Source: Paraburkholderia panacisoli
GTDB lineage: Bacteria > Pseudomonadota > Gammaproteobacteria > Burkholderiales > Burkholderiaceae
DNA length: 64,000 nt
NCBI RefSeq assembly: GCF_008369935.1
Contig: NZ_VTUZ01000012.1
Location: 62,001 to 126,000, forward strand
Direction of reading: 5' to 3'
The notes under the pieces: model-generated
Told to the model about the DNA's origin: nothing
Database searches by the model: none
What the model saw: the letters and a program-made list of their open reading frames with translations, nothing else
Shown: positions 51,336 through 60,749 of the stretch, piece by piece
How positions within the stretch are numbered: position 1 is the first letter of the stretch
Layout: the number at the start of each line of letters is the position of its first letter
Program-made: the position numbers and the translations under genes

Positions 51336-51355
51336 ACATCGATCGTGATCGATGT
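51336..51355. promoter_or_regulatory. Perfect 20-bp palindrome, candidate LysR operator
   Basis: ACATCGATC and GATCGATGT flank a GT centre. The site lies 10 bases before the LysR gene start, in the 170-bp divergent region shared with the ureohydrolase gene. It is ideally placed for autoregulation and divergent control. Confidence 0.65.
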
Positions 51356-51365
51356 ATGCTGACGC

Positions 51366-52286
51366 ATGTTCTCCCAGCTCACTGACCTCGATCTGCGGCT
51401 GATCCGCGTGTTTCTCGCCATCGTCGACGCGGGCGGCGTCTCGCCCGCCCAGGCGACGCTCAACGTCGGCCAGTCGACCATCAGCACCCAGCTCGCCACG
51501 CTCGAAACGCGGCTGGGCTACCGGCTATGCGAGCGCGGCCGCGGCGGCTTCAGCCTGACCGCGCGCGGCGAGCAGTTCATCGAGGCCGCCCGCGGACTGC
51601 TGTCAGCGGTGGACACCTTCGGCATGCAGGCGCGCAACGTGGGCCGCAAGCTGGTCGGCACGCTCGACATCGGCATGATCGGGCACACGCCGGTATCGGC
51701 CAGCGCGCGCATCAGCGAGGCGATCGGCCGCTTTCGCGCGCGCGATCAGTCGGTGCGTTTCTCGATTCTGGTGCGCTCGCCGGGCGAGCTGGAAGAGTTG
51801 CTGCTCAACGGGCGGATTCAGATCGGCATCGGCTATTTCTGGCATCGCGTGCCATCGCTCGAATACACCGAGGTGTTCGCCGAAGATCAGTTCGCCTATT
51901 GCGCGAAAGGCCACCCGCTGTTCGCGCGGGCGGGCGACGTGTCGGCGGAAGAGGCCGCCCAGCATGAATGGGCGTGGCGCAGTTATCCGCTGCCCGAAGC
52001 AGAGAGTTCGACTACGCCGCAGAACGTCACCGCCGTGGCGGACAACATGGAAGCGGTCGCGATGCTGGTGCTGTCCGGGCATCACCTCGGCTATTTGCCG
52101 GGGCATTTCGCGTCGCCGTTCGTCGAGCAAGGGCTGCTTGCCGCGTTGAATCCGGCGCGCATGCGCTACCGGGTCGCGTTTCATATGGTCGCGCGGGCGC
52201 GGCAGCATCGAACGGATATCGTCGAAGCATTTATCGACGATATGAAAGCCGCCCATCCGCCGCAGGGTCTGGACGTAGACGAGTAG
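51366..52286 (+). CDS. LysR-type transcriptional regulator (ureohydrolase locus)
   Basis: This 306-residue regulator has the N-terminal LysR HTH (LRLIRVFLAIVDAGGVSPAQATLNVGQSTISTQL, about residues 10-45) and a C-terminal periplasmic-binding-like effector domain (LDIGMIGHTPVSASARISEAI). It is divergent from the ureohydrolase gene with 170 bases between, the typical arrangement in which the regulator responds to the enzyme's substrate. It is probably the counterpart of the regulator beside Pseudomonas guanidinobutyrase. Confidence 0.9.
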   Translation: MFSQLTDLDLRLIRVFLAIVDAGGVSPAQATLNVGQSTISTQLATLETRLGYRLCERGRGGFSLTARGEQFIEAARGLLSAVDTFGMQARNVGRKLVGTLDIGMIGHTPVSASARISEAIGRFRARDQSVRFSILVRSPGELEELLLNGRIQIGIGYFWHRVPSLEYTEVFAEDQFAYCAKGHPLFARAGDVSAEEAAQHEWAWRSYPLPEAESSTTPQNVTAVADNMEAVAMLVLSGHHLGYLPGHFASPFVEQGLLAALNPARMRYRVAFHMVARARQHRTDIVEAFIDDMKAAHPPQGLDVDE

Positions 52287-52338
52287 CGCATTTCCAGCCG
52301 CTTTGGACGGACGCCTTCGACAAGCGCCCAGCAATGAA

Positions 52339-52363
52339 AAAGCCGCGCTCGAAGCGCGGCTTT
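52339..52363. terminator. Bidirectional terminator
   Basis: A perfect 11-bp stem (52339-52349 with 52353-52363, loop CGA), with AAAA to the left and TTT at the right edge, lies between the converging LysR and lolA genes. Confidence 0.85.
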
Positions 52364-52394
52364 CCTTGCCTGCGAAACGACACCCGCAGCAGCC

Positions 52395-53129
52395 TTATCC
52401 GTTGATCACATCCGCGCCCTTCGGCACCGTGAACTTGAACGCATCGGCCGGCAGCGGCGGATTCTTCTGAATGTTCGAGAACGTGAGCAGCGTCACGTTG
52501 CCGAACACGTCGTGCAATTCCATCGCTTCCAGATTGCCGTCCTTGAAGCCGATGCCGACGCGTTGAAACTGCGTGTCCTTCGCCTTCGGCGTCAGTTCGA
52601 GCCAGTCGATGCCGGCCTTCACGCCCGCATCACGCAGCGTGAAGTTCTTGTCCAGATCGTTGCTGCCGAACAGGATCGCCGCCGGGCTCGCGCCGAGCGC
52701 GCCGCCGAGCGCGCGCACCGTCACCTGGTTCAGATCCTTGTCGTACACGTAGAGCTTGTCGCCGTCTGCCTGGAGCAGTTGTTCATAGGGCTTCTCGTAC
52801 TGCCAGATGAACTTGCCGGGACGCGCGAACGTGAAGGTGCCGCTCGACGTGCCGGTCTTGCCCGCACCGCCGGTGGAGAGCGCGCCGCTCGCGCCCTGCG
52901 CCTTGCTCGGCGCACGCACTTCCTGCTGCACGAAGGTGCCGCGCGCCGAGTGGACTTGCGCGACGAACGTCTTTAGTTGTTCGGTGCCGCTCGCGAATGC
53001 CTGCGACGCGACGAGCACCGACGCGCCGATCGCCATTCCGGCGACGCTGCGCACGATCGTCCGCGCGAGTTGGCCGAAGCGGCTGGATTGAGCGCTCTGT
53101 CGAACGCGCTGCTGCGCGAATCGCTGCAT
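52395..53129 (-). CDS. lolA: Outer-membrane lipoprotein carrier LolA
   Basis: This 244-residue periplasmic chaperone ferries lipoproteins from LolCDE to LolB. It has a long N-terminal region with a hydrophobic signal core (VAGMAIGASVLVASQAFAS, residues about 29-47) and then the LolA fold: TEQLKTFVAQVHSARGTFVQQE, FTFARPGKFIWQYEKPYEQLL, and LEAMELHDVFGNVTLLTF. An insert of Gly/Ala/Ser (about residues 75-95) is larger than in E. coli. GGGAG lies 9-13 bases before the ATG. It is downstream of ftsK, as in E. coli. Confidence 0.94.
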   Translation of the reverse strand: MQRFAQQRVRQSAQSSRFGQLARTIVRSVAGMAIGASVLVASQAFASGTEQLKTFVAQVHSARGTFVQQEVRAPSKAQGASGALSTGGAGKTGTSSGTFTFARPGKFIWQYEKPYEQLLQADGDKLYVYDKDLNQVTVRALGGALGASPAAILFGSNDLDKNFTLRDAGVKAGIDWLELTPKAKDTQFQRVGIGFKDGNLEAMELHDVFGNVTLLTFSNIQKNPPLPADAFKFTVPKGADVING

Positions 53130-53364
53130 ATGATTTTCTCCCTTGAGTGAATTCGTTGAACGGCCGCGATGGGCGATGAGGAGGGGCGACGGCCGTTTGG
53201 CTTTGGTGGCGTGCTGCTGGTGCACGGCCCCGAGACTTGCCTCCGGGGCCGTATCCAACAGATTAGGGAGGCGCCCTTAAACGAGCCTTATGAATCCCGT
53301 GAGCCTCACTTGAGCTCTGACTCACTGCACCAGCGGCCTTACACACAGCGCAAGGCCCACCGGC

Positions 53365-55674
53365 CTATTCCGCTTCCCGCGCCGGCGCGAGAATCTCGCG
53401 ATTGCCGTTCGACGACATCGCCGACACCACGCCCGAGTTCTCCATCTGCTCGAGCAAACGCGCGGCCCGGTTATAGCCGATGCGCAAATGCCGTTGCACC
53501 AGTGAGATCGACGCGCGGCGGTTCTTCAGCACCACGTCGACCGCCTGGTCGTACAGCGGATCCGACTCACCGTCGGTCGAACCGGCGCCCGCCGCGCCTT
53601 CCTCGCCGCCCTCGCCGGTCACGCCGCCTTCGAGAATGCCCTCGATGTAGTTCGGCTCGCCCTGCTCCTTGAGTTTGTCGACGACGCGATGCACCTCTTC
53701 ATCCGACACGAACGCGCCGTGCACCCGCACCGGCAAGCCGCTGCCCGGCGGCAGATACAGCATGTCGCCCATGCCGAGCAGCGATTCCGCGCCCTGCTGG
53801 TCGAGAATCGTGCGCGAGTCGATCTTCGACGACACCTGGAAGGCCATGCGCGTCGGCACGTTGGCCTTGATCAGGCCGGTGATCACGTCCACCGACGGAC
53901 GCTGCGTGGCGAGAATCAGATGGATGCCGGCCGCGCGCGCCTTCTGCGCGATCCGTGCGATCAACTCTTCGACCTTCTTGCCGACCACCATCATCAGGTC
54001 GGCCAGTTCGTCGATCACAACGACGATGTTCGGCAGGCGCGTGAGCGGCTCCGGATCGTCCGGCGTGAGGCTGAACGGATTCGGCAGCTTCTCTTCGCGC
54101 TTGGCCGCGTCGTCGATCTTGTGGTTGTAGCCGGCGAGGTTGCGCACGCCGAGCTTGCTCATCAGCTTGTAGCGCCGCTCCATTTCGGCGACCGCCCAGT
54201 TCAGCGCGTGACCGGCCTGGCGCATGTCCGTCACCACCGGACACAGCAGATGCGGGATGCCTTCGTAGACGCTCATTTCGAGCATCTTCGGATCGATCAG
54301 GATCATGCGGACCTGGTCGGCGCTCGCCTTGTAGAGCAGCGACAGGATCATCGCGTTGATCCCCACCGACTTGCCCGAACCGGTGGTGCCGGCCACCAGC
54401 AGGTGCGGCATCTTCGCGAGGTCGGCGCACACCGGCTTGCCGCCGATGTCCTTGCCGAGCCCCATGGTCAGCGGCGACGCGGCGTCCGCATAGACCGCCG
54501 AGCCGAGAATCTCCGACAGCGCCACGGTCTGGCGGCGCTGATTCGGCAGCTCCAGCGCCATGAAATTCTTGCCCGGAATCGTTTCGACCACGCGGATCGA
54601 CACGAGCGACAGCGAACGCGCGAGGTCCTTCGCCAGACTGACGATCTGGCTGCCCTTCACGCCGGTGGCCGGCTCGATTTCATAACGCGTGACGACCGGC
54701 CCCGGATAGGCAGCGACCACGCTCACCTCGACACCGAAGTCCTTGAGCTTTTTCTCGATCAGACGCGACGTGAATTCCAGCGTATCGGCGGAGATGGTTT
54801 CCTGCGCGGCGGGCGCGGGGTCGAGCAGCGAGATGGGCGGCAACGTGGAGTCGCCGGGCAGATCGGTGAAGAGCGGCACTTGCCGTTCTTTCTCGACGCG
54901 CTCCGATTTGGCCGGTGTGACGAGCGGCGGCACGATCATGACCGGCTCGTGTTCCTCGATCCGCACGCGGCCCTTCTCGACCTTGCCTTCGCGCTTCACC
55001 GCGGCTGCTTCGCCGAGCTTGCGGTCGCGGCCGGCCTCGCGGCGCAGCTTCGCGAAGGTCACGGCGGAGATAATCGATTCGCCGACCTTCTCCGACACCG
55101 ACAGCCACGAAAAACGGAAGTACAGCGACAAGCCGATGGCGAGCGCGATCAGCAAAGCGAGCGTGCCGCCGGTGAACCCCAGCGCATGCGACACCCCGCG
55201 CGCGACGGCCTCGCCGACCACACCGCCCATGGTGCCCGGCAACTGCACCTTCAGCGACCACATGCGCAACGCCTCGATGCCGCTGCACGCGAGCAGCACC
55301 AGCACGAACGCAAACGCGTCCGCCAGCCAGCCCACGCCGCGCGGCCCGGATTCCTGGTCGTCTTCGTGACGGGTGATGCGCCGGTAGTTGGCGGAAATGT
55401 GACGCCCGAGCAGCACGATCCACCAGTAGGCGGACAGGCCGAACAGCAGCAGCATGATGTCCGAGGTCCGCGCGCCGACGCGCCCCGCCCAGTTGGCGAT
55501 ATGGTCGGTCTGCGCGGAATGGGTCCAGCTCGGATCGTGCCTGCTGTAGCTGACGAGCGCCATTAGCAGGAACACGCCGAGCGCCACCTGCAGGATCCAG
55601 CGGATTTCGGTGAAAAGGCGCGACATGCGGTGCGGCAATGCCTGCGCGCTCGCGGAATAGGGAGCTTTTGCCAT
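53365..55674 (-). CDS. ftsK: DNA translocase FtsK
   Basis: This 769-residue septal DNA pump clears and orients chromosomes and activates XerCD. The N-terminus has about four membrane helices within residues 20-190, then a charged linker (about 200-300, shorter than in E. coli), then the FtsK motor with Walker A GTTGSGKSVGINAM (Lys435) and Walker B IVVVIDELADLMM, and a C-terminal gamma winged-helix domain (YDQAVDVVLKNRRASISLVQRHLRIGYNRAARLLEQME). An acidic Gly-rich spacer precedes gamma. It is followed by lolA after 235 bases. Confidence 0.96.
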   Translation of the reverse strand: MAKAPYSASAQALPHRMSRLFTEIRWILQVALGVFLLMALVSYSRHDPSWTHSAQTDHIANWAGRVGARTSDIMLLLFGLSAYWWIVLLGRHISANYRRITRHEDDQESGPRGVGWLADAFAFVLVLLACSGIEALRMWSLKVQLPGTMGGVVGEAVARGVSHALGFTGGTLALLIALAIGLSLYFRFSWLSVSEKVGESIISAVTFAKLRREAGRDRKLGEAAAVKREGKVEKGRVRIEEHEPVMIVPPLVTPAKSERVEKERQVPLFTDLPGDSTLPPISLLDPAPAAQETISADTLEFTSRLIEKKLKDFGVEVSVVAAYPGPVVTRYEIEPATGVKGSQIVSLAKDLARSLSLVSIRVVETIPGKNFMALELPNQRRQTVALSEILGSAVYADAASPLTMGLGKDIGGKPVCADLAKMPHLLVAGTTGSGKSVGINAMILSLLYKASADQVRMILIDPKMLEMSVYEGIPHLLCPVVTDMRQAGHALNWAVAEMERRYKLMSKLGVRNLAGYNHKIDDAAKREEKLPNPFSLTPDDPEPLTRLPNIVVVIDELADLMMVVGKKVEELIARIAQKARAAGIHLILATQRPSVDVITGLIKANVPTRMAFQVSSKIDSRTILDQQGAESLLGMGDMLYLPPGSGLPVRVHGAFVSDEEVHRVVDKLKEQGEPNYIEGILEGGVTGEGGEEGAAGAGSTDGESDPLYDQAVDVVLKNRRASISLVQRHLRIGYNRAARLLEQMENSGVVSAMSSNGNREILAPAREAE

Positions 55675-56009
55675 TGATCCTGTTGCGTGGGTAGCCGATT
55701 GCCGGCCGCAAACGCGGCCAGAGCCTCACCCAGCGGGCTTCGGCTCCGATCCCGGCGACCGGAAACTTCGATCGGGCCTATTGTAAACGCAGTGTCCCGC
55801 GCAAGGCTGTAAATGACGGTAACGAGGCCGATTGGCCACGGTGCCGCACCACGCGGGACCCGCGGCCATGCTATCGCGGTGATCGGAAAGCTTCATGGAG
55901 CAGCCTCGCGCCCCGCCCTTTATAATGCCGCACTGGCACCCATCTACAGTCTCAGCTCAAGTCGCACGGCCTCGCATGGGCGAGCCCGGCGCCGTATAAG
56001 GATTCAATC
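55675..56009. other. Divergent ftsK/trxB promoter region
   Basis: No gene is seen in these 335 bases. A consensus -10 hexamer TATAAT lies at 55921-55926, about 85 bases before trxB, but no good -35 is visible (GAGCAG at the right distance). Confidence 0.5.
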
Positions 56010-57011
56010 ATGCCCGCAACTTCAACGAAACACGCCAAGGTTCTGATTCTCGGTTCCGGTCCCGCCGGCTATACGGCGGCGGTCTACGCGGCGCGCGCCA
56101 ACCTCGCGCCGGTGCTGGTCACGGGCCTCGCCCAGGGCGGCCAGCTGATGACCACGACCGACGTCGAAAACTGGCCCGCCGACGCCAACGGCGTGCAAGG
56201 CCCGGAACTGATGACGCGCTTCCTGGAGCACGCCGAGCGCTTCAACACCGAAATCATTTTCGACCACATCCATACGGCCAAACTGGATGAGAAGCCGATT
56301 CGCCTGATCGGCGATTCGGGCGAATATACCTGCGACTCGCTGATCATCTCGACCGGCGCGTCCGCGCAGTACCTCGGCCTGCCGTCCGAAGAAGCGTTCA
56401 TGGGCAAAGGCGTGTCGGCCTGCGCGACCTGCGACGGCTTCTTCTACAAGCAGCAGCACGTGGCGGTGATCGGCGGCGGCAACACCGCGGTCGAGGAAGC
56501 GCTGTACCTCGCCGGCATCGCGAAGAAAGTGACGGTGATCCATCGCCGCGACAAGTTCCGCGCCGAGCCGATCCTGATCGACCGTCTGCTGGCGAAGGAA
56601 AAGGAAGGCGTCGTCGAAATCAAGTGGAACCACACGCTCGACGAAGTGACCGGCGACCAATCCGGCGTGACCGGCCTGCGCATCAAGCACACGCAAACCG
56701 GCGAAACCACCGACATCGCGCTGCAGGGCCTGTTCGTCGCGATCGGCCACAAACCGAACACGGACATTTTCGAAGGCCAGCTGGAGATGAAGAACGGCTA
56801 CATCATCACCAAGGGCGGCCTGAACGGCCTCGCGACCGCCACCAGCGTGCCGGGCGTGTTCGCCGCGGGCGACGTGCAGGACCACGTCTACCGTCAGGCG
56901 ATCACCAGCGCGGGCACGGGCTGTATGGCGGCGCTGGACGCGCAGCGCTATCTGGAAACGATCAACGAGATGGCCGGCGAGCACGCGATGAGCCAGGAAG
57001 CCGACCGTTGA
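56010..57011 (+). CDS. trxB: Thioredoxin-disulfide reductase
   Basis: This 333-residue flavoenzyme passes electrons from NADPH via FAD and a redox disulfide to thioredoxin. The FAD motif GSGPAGYTAAVYAARA, the redox CxxC at Cys138/Cys141 (ACATCDGFF), the NADPH motif GGGNTAVEEALYLA with HRRDKFRAE, and the C-terminal VFAAGDVQD are intact. It is apparently monocistronic, with a terminator 65 bases after the stop. Confidence 0.96.
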   Translation: MPATSTKHAKVLILGSGPAGYTAAVYAARANLAPVLVTGLAQGGQLMTTTDVENWPADANGVQGPELMTRFLEHAERFNTEIIFDHIHTAKLDEKPIRLIGDSGEYTCDSLIISTGASAQYLGLPSEEAFMGKGVSACATCDGFFYKQQHVAVIGGGNTAVEEALYLAGIAKKVTVIHRRDKFRAEPILIDRLLAKEKEGVVEIKWNHTLDEVTGDQSGVTGLRIKHTQTGETTDIALQGLFVAIGHKPNTDIFEGQLEMKNGYIITKGGLNGLATATSVPGVFAAGDVQDHVYRQAITSAGTGCMAALDAQRYLETINEMAGEHAMSQEADR

Positions 57012-57075
57012 TCGGCGGCGCTGAACGGCGACGGTAAAATGGTGGTTGGGCGTGACCCGGCCGCCTGTTTGAGAG

Positions 57076-57108
57076 AAGGCCGCGGCTGCAAAGCCGGCGG
57101 CCTTTTTT
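57076..57108 (+). terminator. Terminator of trxB
   Basis: A 12-bp stem with one bulged G (57076-57087 with 57092-57104) runs into six T residues. Confidence 0.85.
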
Positions 57109-57334
57109 GCGTGTGGGCGGGTGGGGTTTGTGGCGGGTTTGCCTTGCAGGTTTGCCTTGGGCTGCACTGTGTTCGCGCTGGCCGTGCCCGCACCGCACGC
57201 ATGCCGCCCATTTGCAATGCGCCTGCCGCGCGGACCCGTTGTCGAGCGCTTCGCCACAACGCCGCAGCATCCGTTTGAACGCCCGTAAACAATCATCGCG
57301 CGACCGACCTACATTTTCTGCGTGTATTACCGAT
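57109..57334 (+). other. Spacer between trxB and the Smr gene
   Basis: An open frame continues through this stretch into the Smr gene but has no family-like sequence, so I treat it as non-coding. It holds no further clear signal. Confidence 0.4.
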
Positions 57335-58093
57335 ATGCCGAAGAATCACCCCCACCCAAGCGAACCGAAGCGCCCGCGCGCCGTTGCGAAGCCCGCGCCT
57401 GAACCGGCCGCGCCCGCCGCCCAACCGAAGCTCGATCGAGCGGCGGGGCTCGCCGGCCTCGGCGCGCTGCGCGACGCCTTGAAGGTCGATACGCAACGGC
57501 GCGAGCGCGAACGTACGGTCGCGGCGGCGGCGCAGCGCGAAGCGGCGGCGGACGCCGACCTGTTCCGCCGCGAGATCGGCGCAGTCGCGCCGCTCGCGAC
57601 GCCGCCGCGCGCGAGGCTGCCGCGCAATCCCCCGCCGCCGCTGCCGGTGCAAACCAGGCTCGACGAAGAAGCCGTCCTGCATGAAGCAATCTCCGACGAA
57701 TTCGATCCCGAAGTGCTGCTCGAAACCGACGAAACGCTGTCCTACTGCCGCCCCGGCGTGAGCCAGGAAGTCGTGCGAAAACTGCGGCGCGGCGACTGGA
57801 TCGTACAGGCGCAAATCGACCTGCATGGAATGCGGCGCGACGAAGCGCGCGAGGCGCTCGCCGAGTTCATCCGCGAATCGGTGAAACGCGGCTTGCGCTG
57901 CTTGCGCGTGATCCACGGCAAGGGTTTGGGATCGATCGGCAAGGAGCCGGTGTTGAAGGGCAAAGTGCGCGCGTGGCTGGTGCAGAAGTCGGAAGTGATC
58001 GCGTTCTGTCAGGCGCGGCCGCATGACGGCGGCGCCGGCGCGGTGGTCGTGCTGTTGCAGCCGGGCGCGTTGCCGGCGCACCCCAAGCCCTGA
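57335..58093 (+). CDS. Smr domain protein
   Basis: This 252-residue protein has a low-complexity Pro/Ala/Lys-rich N-terminus (residues 1-45), a helical middle and a C-terminal Smr (small MutS-related) domain with the LDLHG-like IDLHGMRRDEAREAL and the HGKG loop in RVIHGKGLGS. Stand-alone Smr proteins such as E. coli SmrA/SmrB are nucleases, SmrB cutting mRNA at collided ribosomes. Which of these it resembles in function cannot be told. The ATG at 57335 is chosen because the upstream frame is non-homologous. Confidence 0.88.
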   Translation: MPKNHPHPSEPKRPRAVAKPAPEPAAPAAQPKLDRAAGLAGLGALRDALKVDTQRRERERTVAAAAQREAAADADLFRREIGAVAPLATPPRARLPRNPPPPLPVQTRLDEEAVLHEAISDEFDPEVLLETDETLSYCRPGVSQEVVRKLRRGDWIVQAQIDLHGMRRDEAREALAEFIRESVKRGLRCLRVIHGKGLGSIGKEPVLKGKVRAWLVQKSEVIAFCQARPHDGGAGAVVVLLQPGALPAHPKP

Positions 58094-58103
58094 CGGAGCC
58101 GCA

Positions 58104-58727
58104 GTGATCCATCCAAGGCTGACGCTGGCGCTGACCATCATGGAAGCGCTGGCGATTTTTGCGTACGCGATTTCCGGATTAATCGAAGCCAGAAGCCGCC
58201 GGCTCGACGCGGTGGGCACCTTCCTTGTGGCGATCGCCACGGCCTTCGGCGGCGGCACGCTGCGCGACGTGCTGCTGGAGCGGCGGCCGTTCTACTGGGT
58301 CGAGCATCAAGGCTATCTGATCGCGATCTTCGTGATGTCGCTGTTCGCGCCGACCCTGCTGAAGATGACCTCACGCCTGCTGTCCGAGCGCGTGCTGCTG
58401 GTCGCGGACGCGGTGGGGCTGGGCCTCTTCAGCATCGCGGGCACGTCGATCGCGCACGACGCGCAGATGCCGTGGTTCACGTCGGTGATGATGGGCGTGT
58501 TGACGGGCGTGTTCGGCGGCGTGATCCGCGACGTGCTGTGCAACGAAGTGCCGCTGATCCTGCGCGACTCGCGGCCTTACGCGACGTGCGCGTTCGTGGG
58601 CTGCTGGCTGTACGTGCTGCTGGACTATGTGAACTTTGACACGGTGTATAGCGTGCTGGTCGCGACCGCGTTTATCCTGCTGGCACGGCTGGTGACGTAC
58701 CGGTTCGACGTCCGCTTGCCGCATTGA
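58104..58727 (+). CDS. TRIC-like (UPF0126) membrane protein
   Basis: This 207-residue inner-membrane protein has about seven hydrophobic helices and two copies of the UPF0126 motif: FGGGTLRDVLL and FGGVIRDVL, each in the middle of a three-helix repeat. The family is related to trimeric intracellular cation channels and to YadS of E. coli, so potassium or cation conduction, or glycine transport, is inferred. Start is GTG at 58104 with GGAG 7 bases upstream and 10 bases after the Smr gene stop, so the two are likely co-transcribed. Confidence 0.88.
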   Translation: MIHPRLTLALTIMEALAIFAYAISGLIEARSRRLDAVGTFLVAIATAFGGGTLRDVLLERRPFYWVEHQGYLIAIFVMSLFAPTLLKMTSRLLSERVLLVADAVGLGLFSIAGTSIAHDAQMPWFTSVMMGVLTGVFGGVIRDVLCNEVPLILRDSRPYATCAFVGCWLYVLLDYVNFDTVYSVLVATAFILLARLVTYRFDVRLPH

Positions 58728-58871
58728 GCGCGGCCGGTTGCCGGCGGCGCTCAATGCGGCAAGCCCGATTCACGGCTGTCGATTTTCGCGCTCGCCGTTC
58801 GTCGTGACATACACGGCCCTTGCGGCCGTCGTTGCGCCACGGCGCACCCGCAACCGCCCAAGGTGACCGCG

Positions 58872-59531
58872 ATGACCCTGAAACTCTATGCCCACCCGTT
58901 CTCCTCGTACTGCCAGAAGGCCCTGACCGCGCTCTACGAAAACGGCACGCCGTTCGAGCTGCGCCTTTTGTCGCAAGACAACCCGCAAGTGCTGGCCGAA
59001 TTCGCCGCGCTGTGGCCGATCAAACGCTTTCCCGTGCTGGTCGACGGCAGCCGGACCGTGGTCGAGGCGACCATCATCATCGAATATCTCGGCCTCTATC
59101 ATCCGGGCCCGAAGCCGCTGCTGCCCGCCGACCCGCGCGCCGCGCTCGAAGTGCGCAGCATGGACCGCTTCTTCGACAACTACATCTCGACGCCGCAGCA
59201 AAAAATCGTCTACGACAGTCTGCGCCCCGAGGCGGAGCGCGATCCGCGCGCGGTCGCCGACGCCCGTGCGATGCTCGACACTTCGTACGCCTGGCTGAAC
59301 AACGTGATTGCCGAGCGCGAATGGGCCGCCGGCGACACCTTCAGCCTCGCCGACTGCGGCGCCGGCCCGTTCCTCTTCTATGCCGACTGGACGCATCCGA
59401 TCGACCCGGCCTTCGCGCACGTGCGAGCCTATCGCCAGCGGCTGCTGGCGAGGCCGTCGTTTGCGCGAGCGGTCGACGAAGCGCGGCCGTATCGTCCGTT
59501 GTTTCCGCTCGGCGCGCCCGACCGGGATTGA
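58872..59531 (+). CDS. Glutathione S-transferase family protein
   Basis: This 219-residue protein has the thioredoxin-like N-terminal domain (KLYAHPFSSYCQKALTALYENG, then IKRFPVLVDGSRTVVEATIIIEYL) and the helical C-terminal domain (AAGDTFSLADCGAGPFLFYADW). Ser-Ser-Tyr-Cys near residues 11-14 is at the place of the catalytic residue. The substrate is unknown. The ATG at 58872 follows AAGG at a good distance; a GTG 9 bases upstream is less likely. Confidence 0.9.
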   Translation: MTLKLYAHPFSSYCQKALTALYENGTPFELRLLSQDNPQVLAEFAALWPIKRFPVLVDGSRTVVEATIIIEYLGLYHPGPKPLLPADPRAALEVRSMDRFFDNYISTPQQKIVYDSLRPEAERDPRAVADARAMLDTSYAWLNNVIAEREWAAGDTFSLADCGAGPFLFYADWTHPIDPAFAHVRAYRQRLLARPSFARAVDEARPYRPLFPLGAPDRD

Positions 59532-59729
59532 GCGGCGCGACAGGCAGCCTTCAGCAGCCACCAGGCGGAAGCGGCCCGGAGCGCGAACCGGCAGCGGCAC
59601 GCCAGTCATGCTCTGGCCGCGCTCCGCGCAAGGTTCCGGGCGCGGAGCCCGGTCCCCCAGGACAACAATATTTCCACCCTGTAAACTCTCCTCGAAGGCC
59701 ACCTCCGCCCATCACTCACAAGGCACAAC

Positions 59730-60647
59730 ATGGACCGTTTCGAAGCGATGGAGATATTTACGCGTGTCGTCGAGGCGAACAGCTTCACCAAAGTATCCGA
59801 ATCGCTCGACCTGCCCCGCGCCAAAGTCAGCCGCACGATCCAGGCGCTGGAGGAACACGTCGGCGTCCGGCTGCTGAACCGTTCGACGCGCCAGGTGAGT
59901 GTCACCGAAGACGGCGCGTCGTTCTACGAACGCTGCGTGCGCATCCTCGCCGAAGTCGCCGACGCTGAATCGTCGCTGTCGAACAAGCGCGAAAATCCGG
60001 CCGGTACGATCCGCGTCGATACGTCGGGCACGCTCGCCCGCGCGCTGCTGTTGCCCGCGCTCGACGATTTCTACCGGCAATACCCGCAGATCGACGTGCG
60101 GCTCGGTCTCGCGGATCGCAACATCGATCTGATCCAGGATGCGGTGGATTGCGTGATCCGCATGGGCACGCCGGAAGAGTCGAGTCTGGTCGCGCGGCGC
60201 ATCGGCGAGGCGCGCATCGTCACGTGCGCGTCGCCCGCGTATCTGCAGAAATACGGCACGCCGACCACGCTCGAAGAACTCGCCGAACATCGCGCCGTCA
60301 ACTACGTGTCCGCGCGCACCGGCCGGACCTTCCCGTTCGAATACCAGGTGGACGGCGAGATCGCGAAGGTCACGATGAAAAGCGTGCTCGCGGTGAACGA
60401 CGGCTCGGTGTACATCGGCGCGGGCGCGCTCGGCCACGGGATCATCCAGCCGTCGCGCTTCATGGTCGCCGAACTGATCGAGCAAGGCGCGCTCAAGGAA
60501 ATTCTCACGAACTACACGAGCCCCGGCACGCCGCTTTCGGTCCTCTACGCGCACCGCCGCAATCTGAGTTCGCGGCTGCGCGCGTTCATCGAATGGGTGA
60601 CGGCGCTGGCGCGCAACAATCCGGACTTGCGCATCCCGGACGCGTGA
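59730..60647 (+). CDS. LysR-type transcriptional regulator
   Basis: This 305-residue regulator has the N-terminal HTH (MEIFTRVVEANSFTKVSESLDLPRAKVSRTIQALE, residues about 7-41) and a CrgA/DmlR-type effector domain (GTIRVDTSGTLARALLLPAL, GLADRNIDLIQDAVDCVIRMG). It lies 198 bases after the GST gene on the same strand, and its target is unknown; the GST is one candidate. A strong terminator follows. Confidence 0.9.
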   Translation: MDRFEAMEIFTRVVEANSFTKVSESLDLPRAKVSRTIQALEEHVGVRLLNRSTRQVSVTEDGASFYERCVRILAEVADAESSLSNKRENPAGTIRVDTSGTLARALLLPALDDFYRQYPQIDVRLGLADRNIDLIQDAVDCVIRMGTPEESSLVARRIGEARIVTCASPAYLQKYGTPTTLEELAEHRAVNYVSARTGRTFPFEYQVDGEIAKVTMKSVLAVNDGSVYIGAGALGHGIIQPSRFMVAELIEQGALKEILTNYTSPGTPLSVLYAHRRNLSSRLRAFIEWVTALARNNPDLRIPDA

Positions 60648-60680
60648 GGGCGGCACCCACGCCACCCACGCCATCAAAAC

Positions 60681-60714
60681 AAAGCCCCATGCGTCGTAAA
60701 ACGCATGGGGCTTT
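60681..60714. terminator. Bidirectional terminator
   Basis: A perfect 14-bp stem (60681-60694 with 60701-60714, loop CGTAAA), AAA and TTT at its edges, separates the converging LysR and sugar-ABC ATPase genes. Confidence 0.93.
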
Positions 60715-60749
60715 TCTCAAGCATCAATCAGCCAGTCGAATCCACTCGC

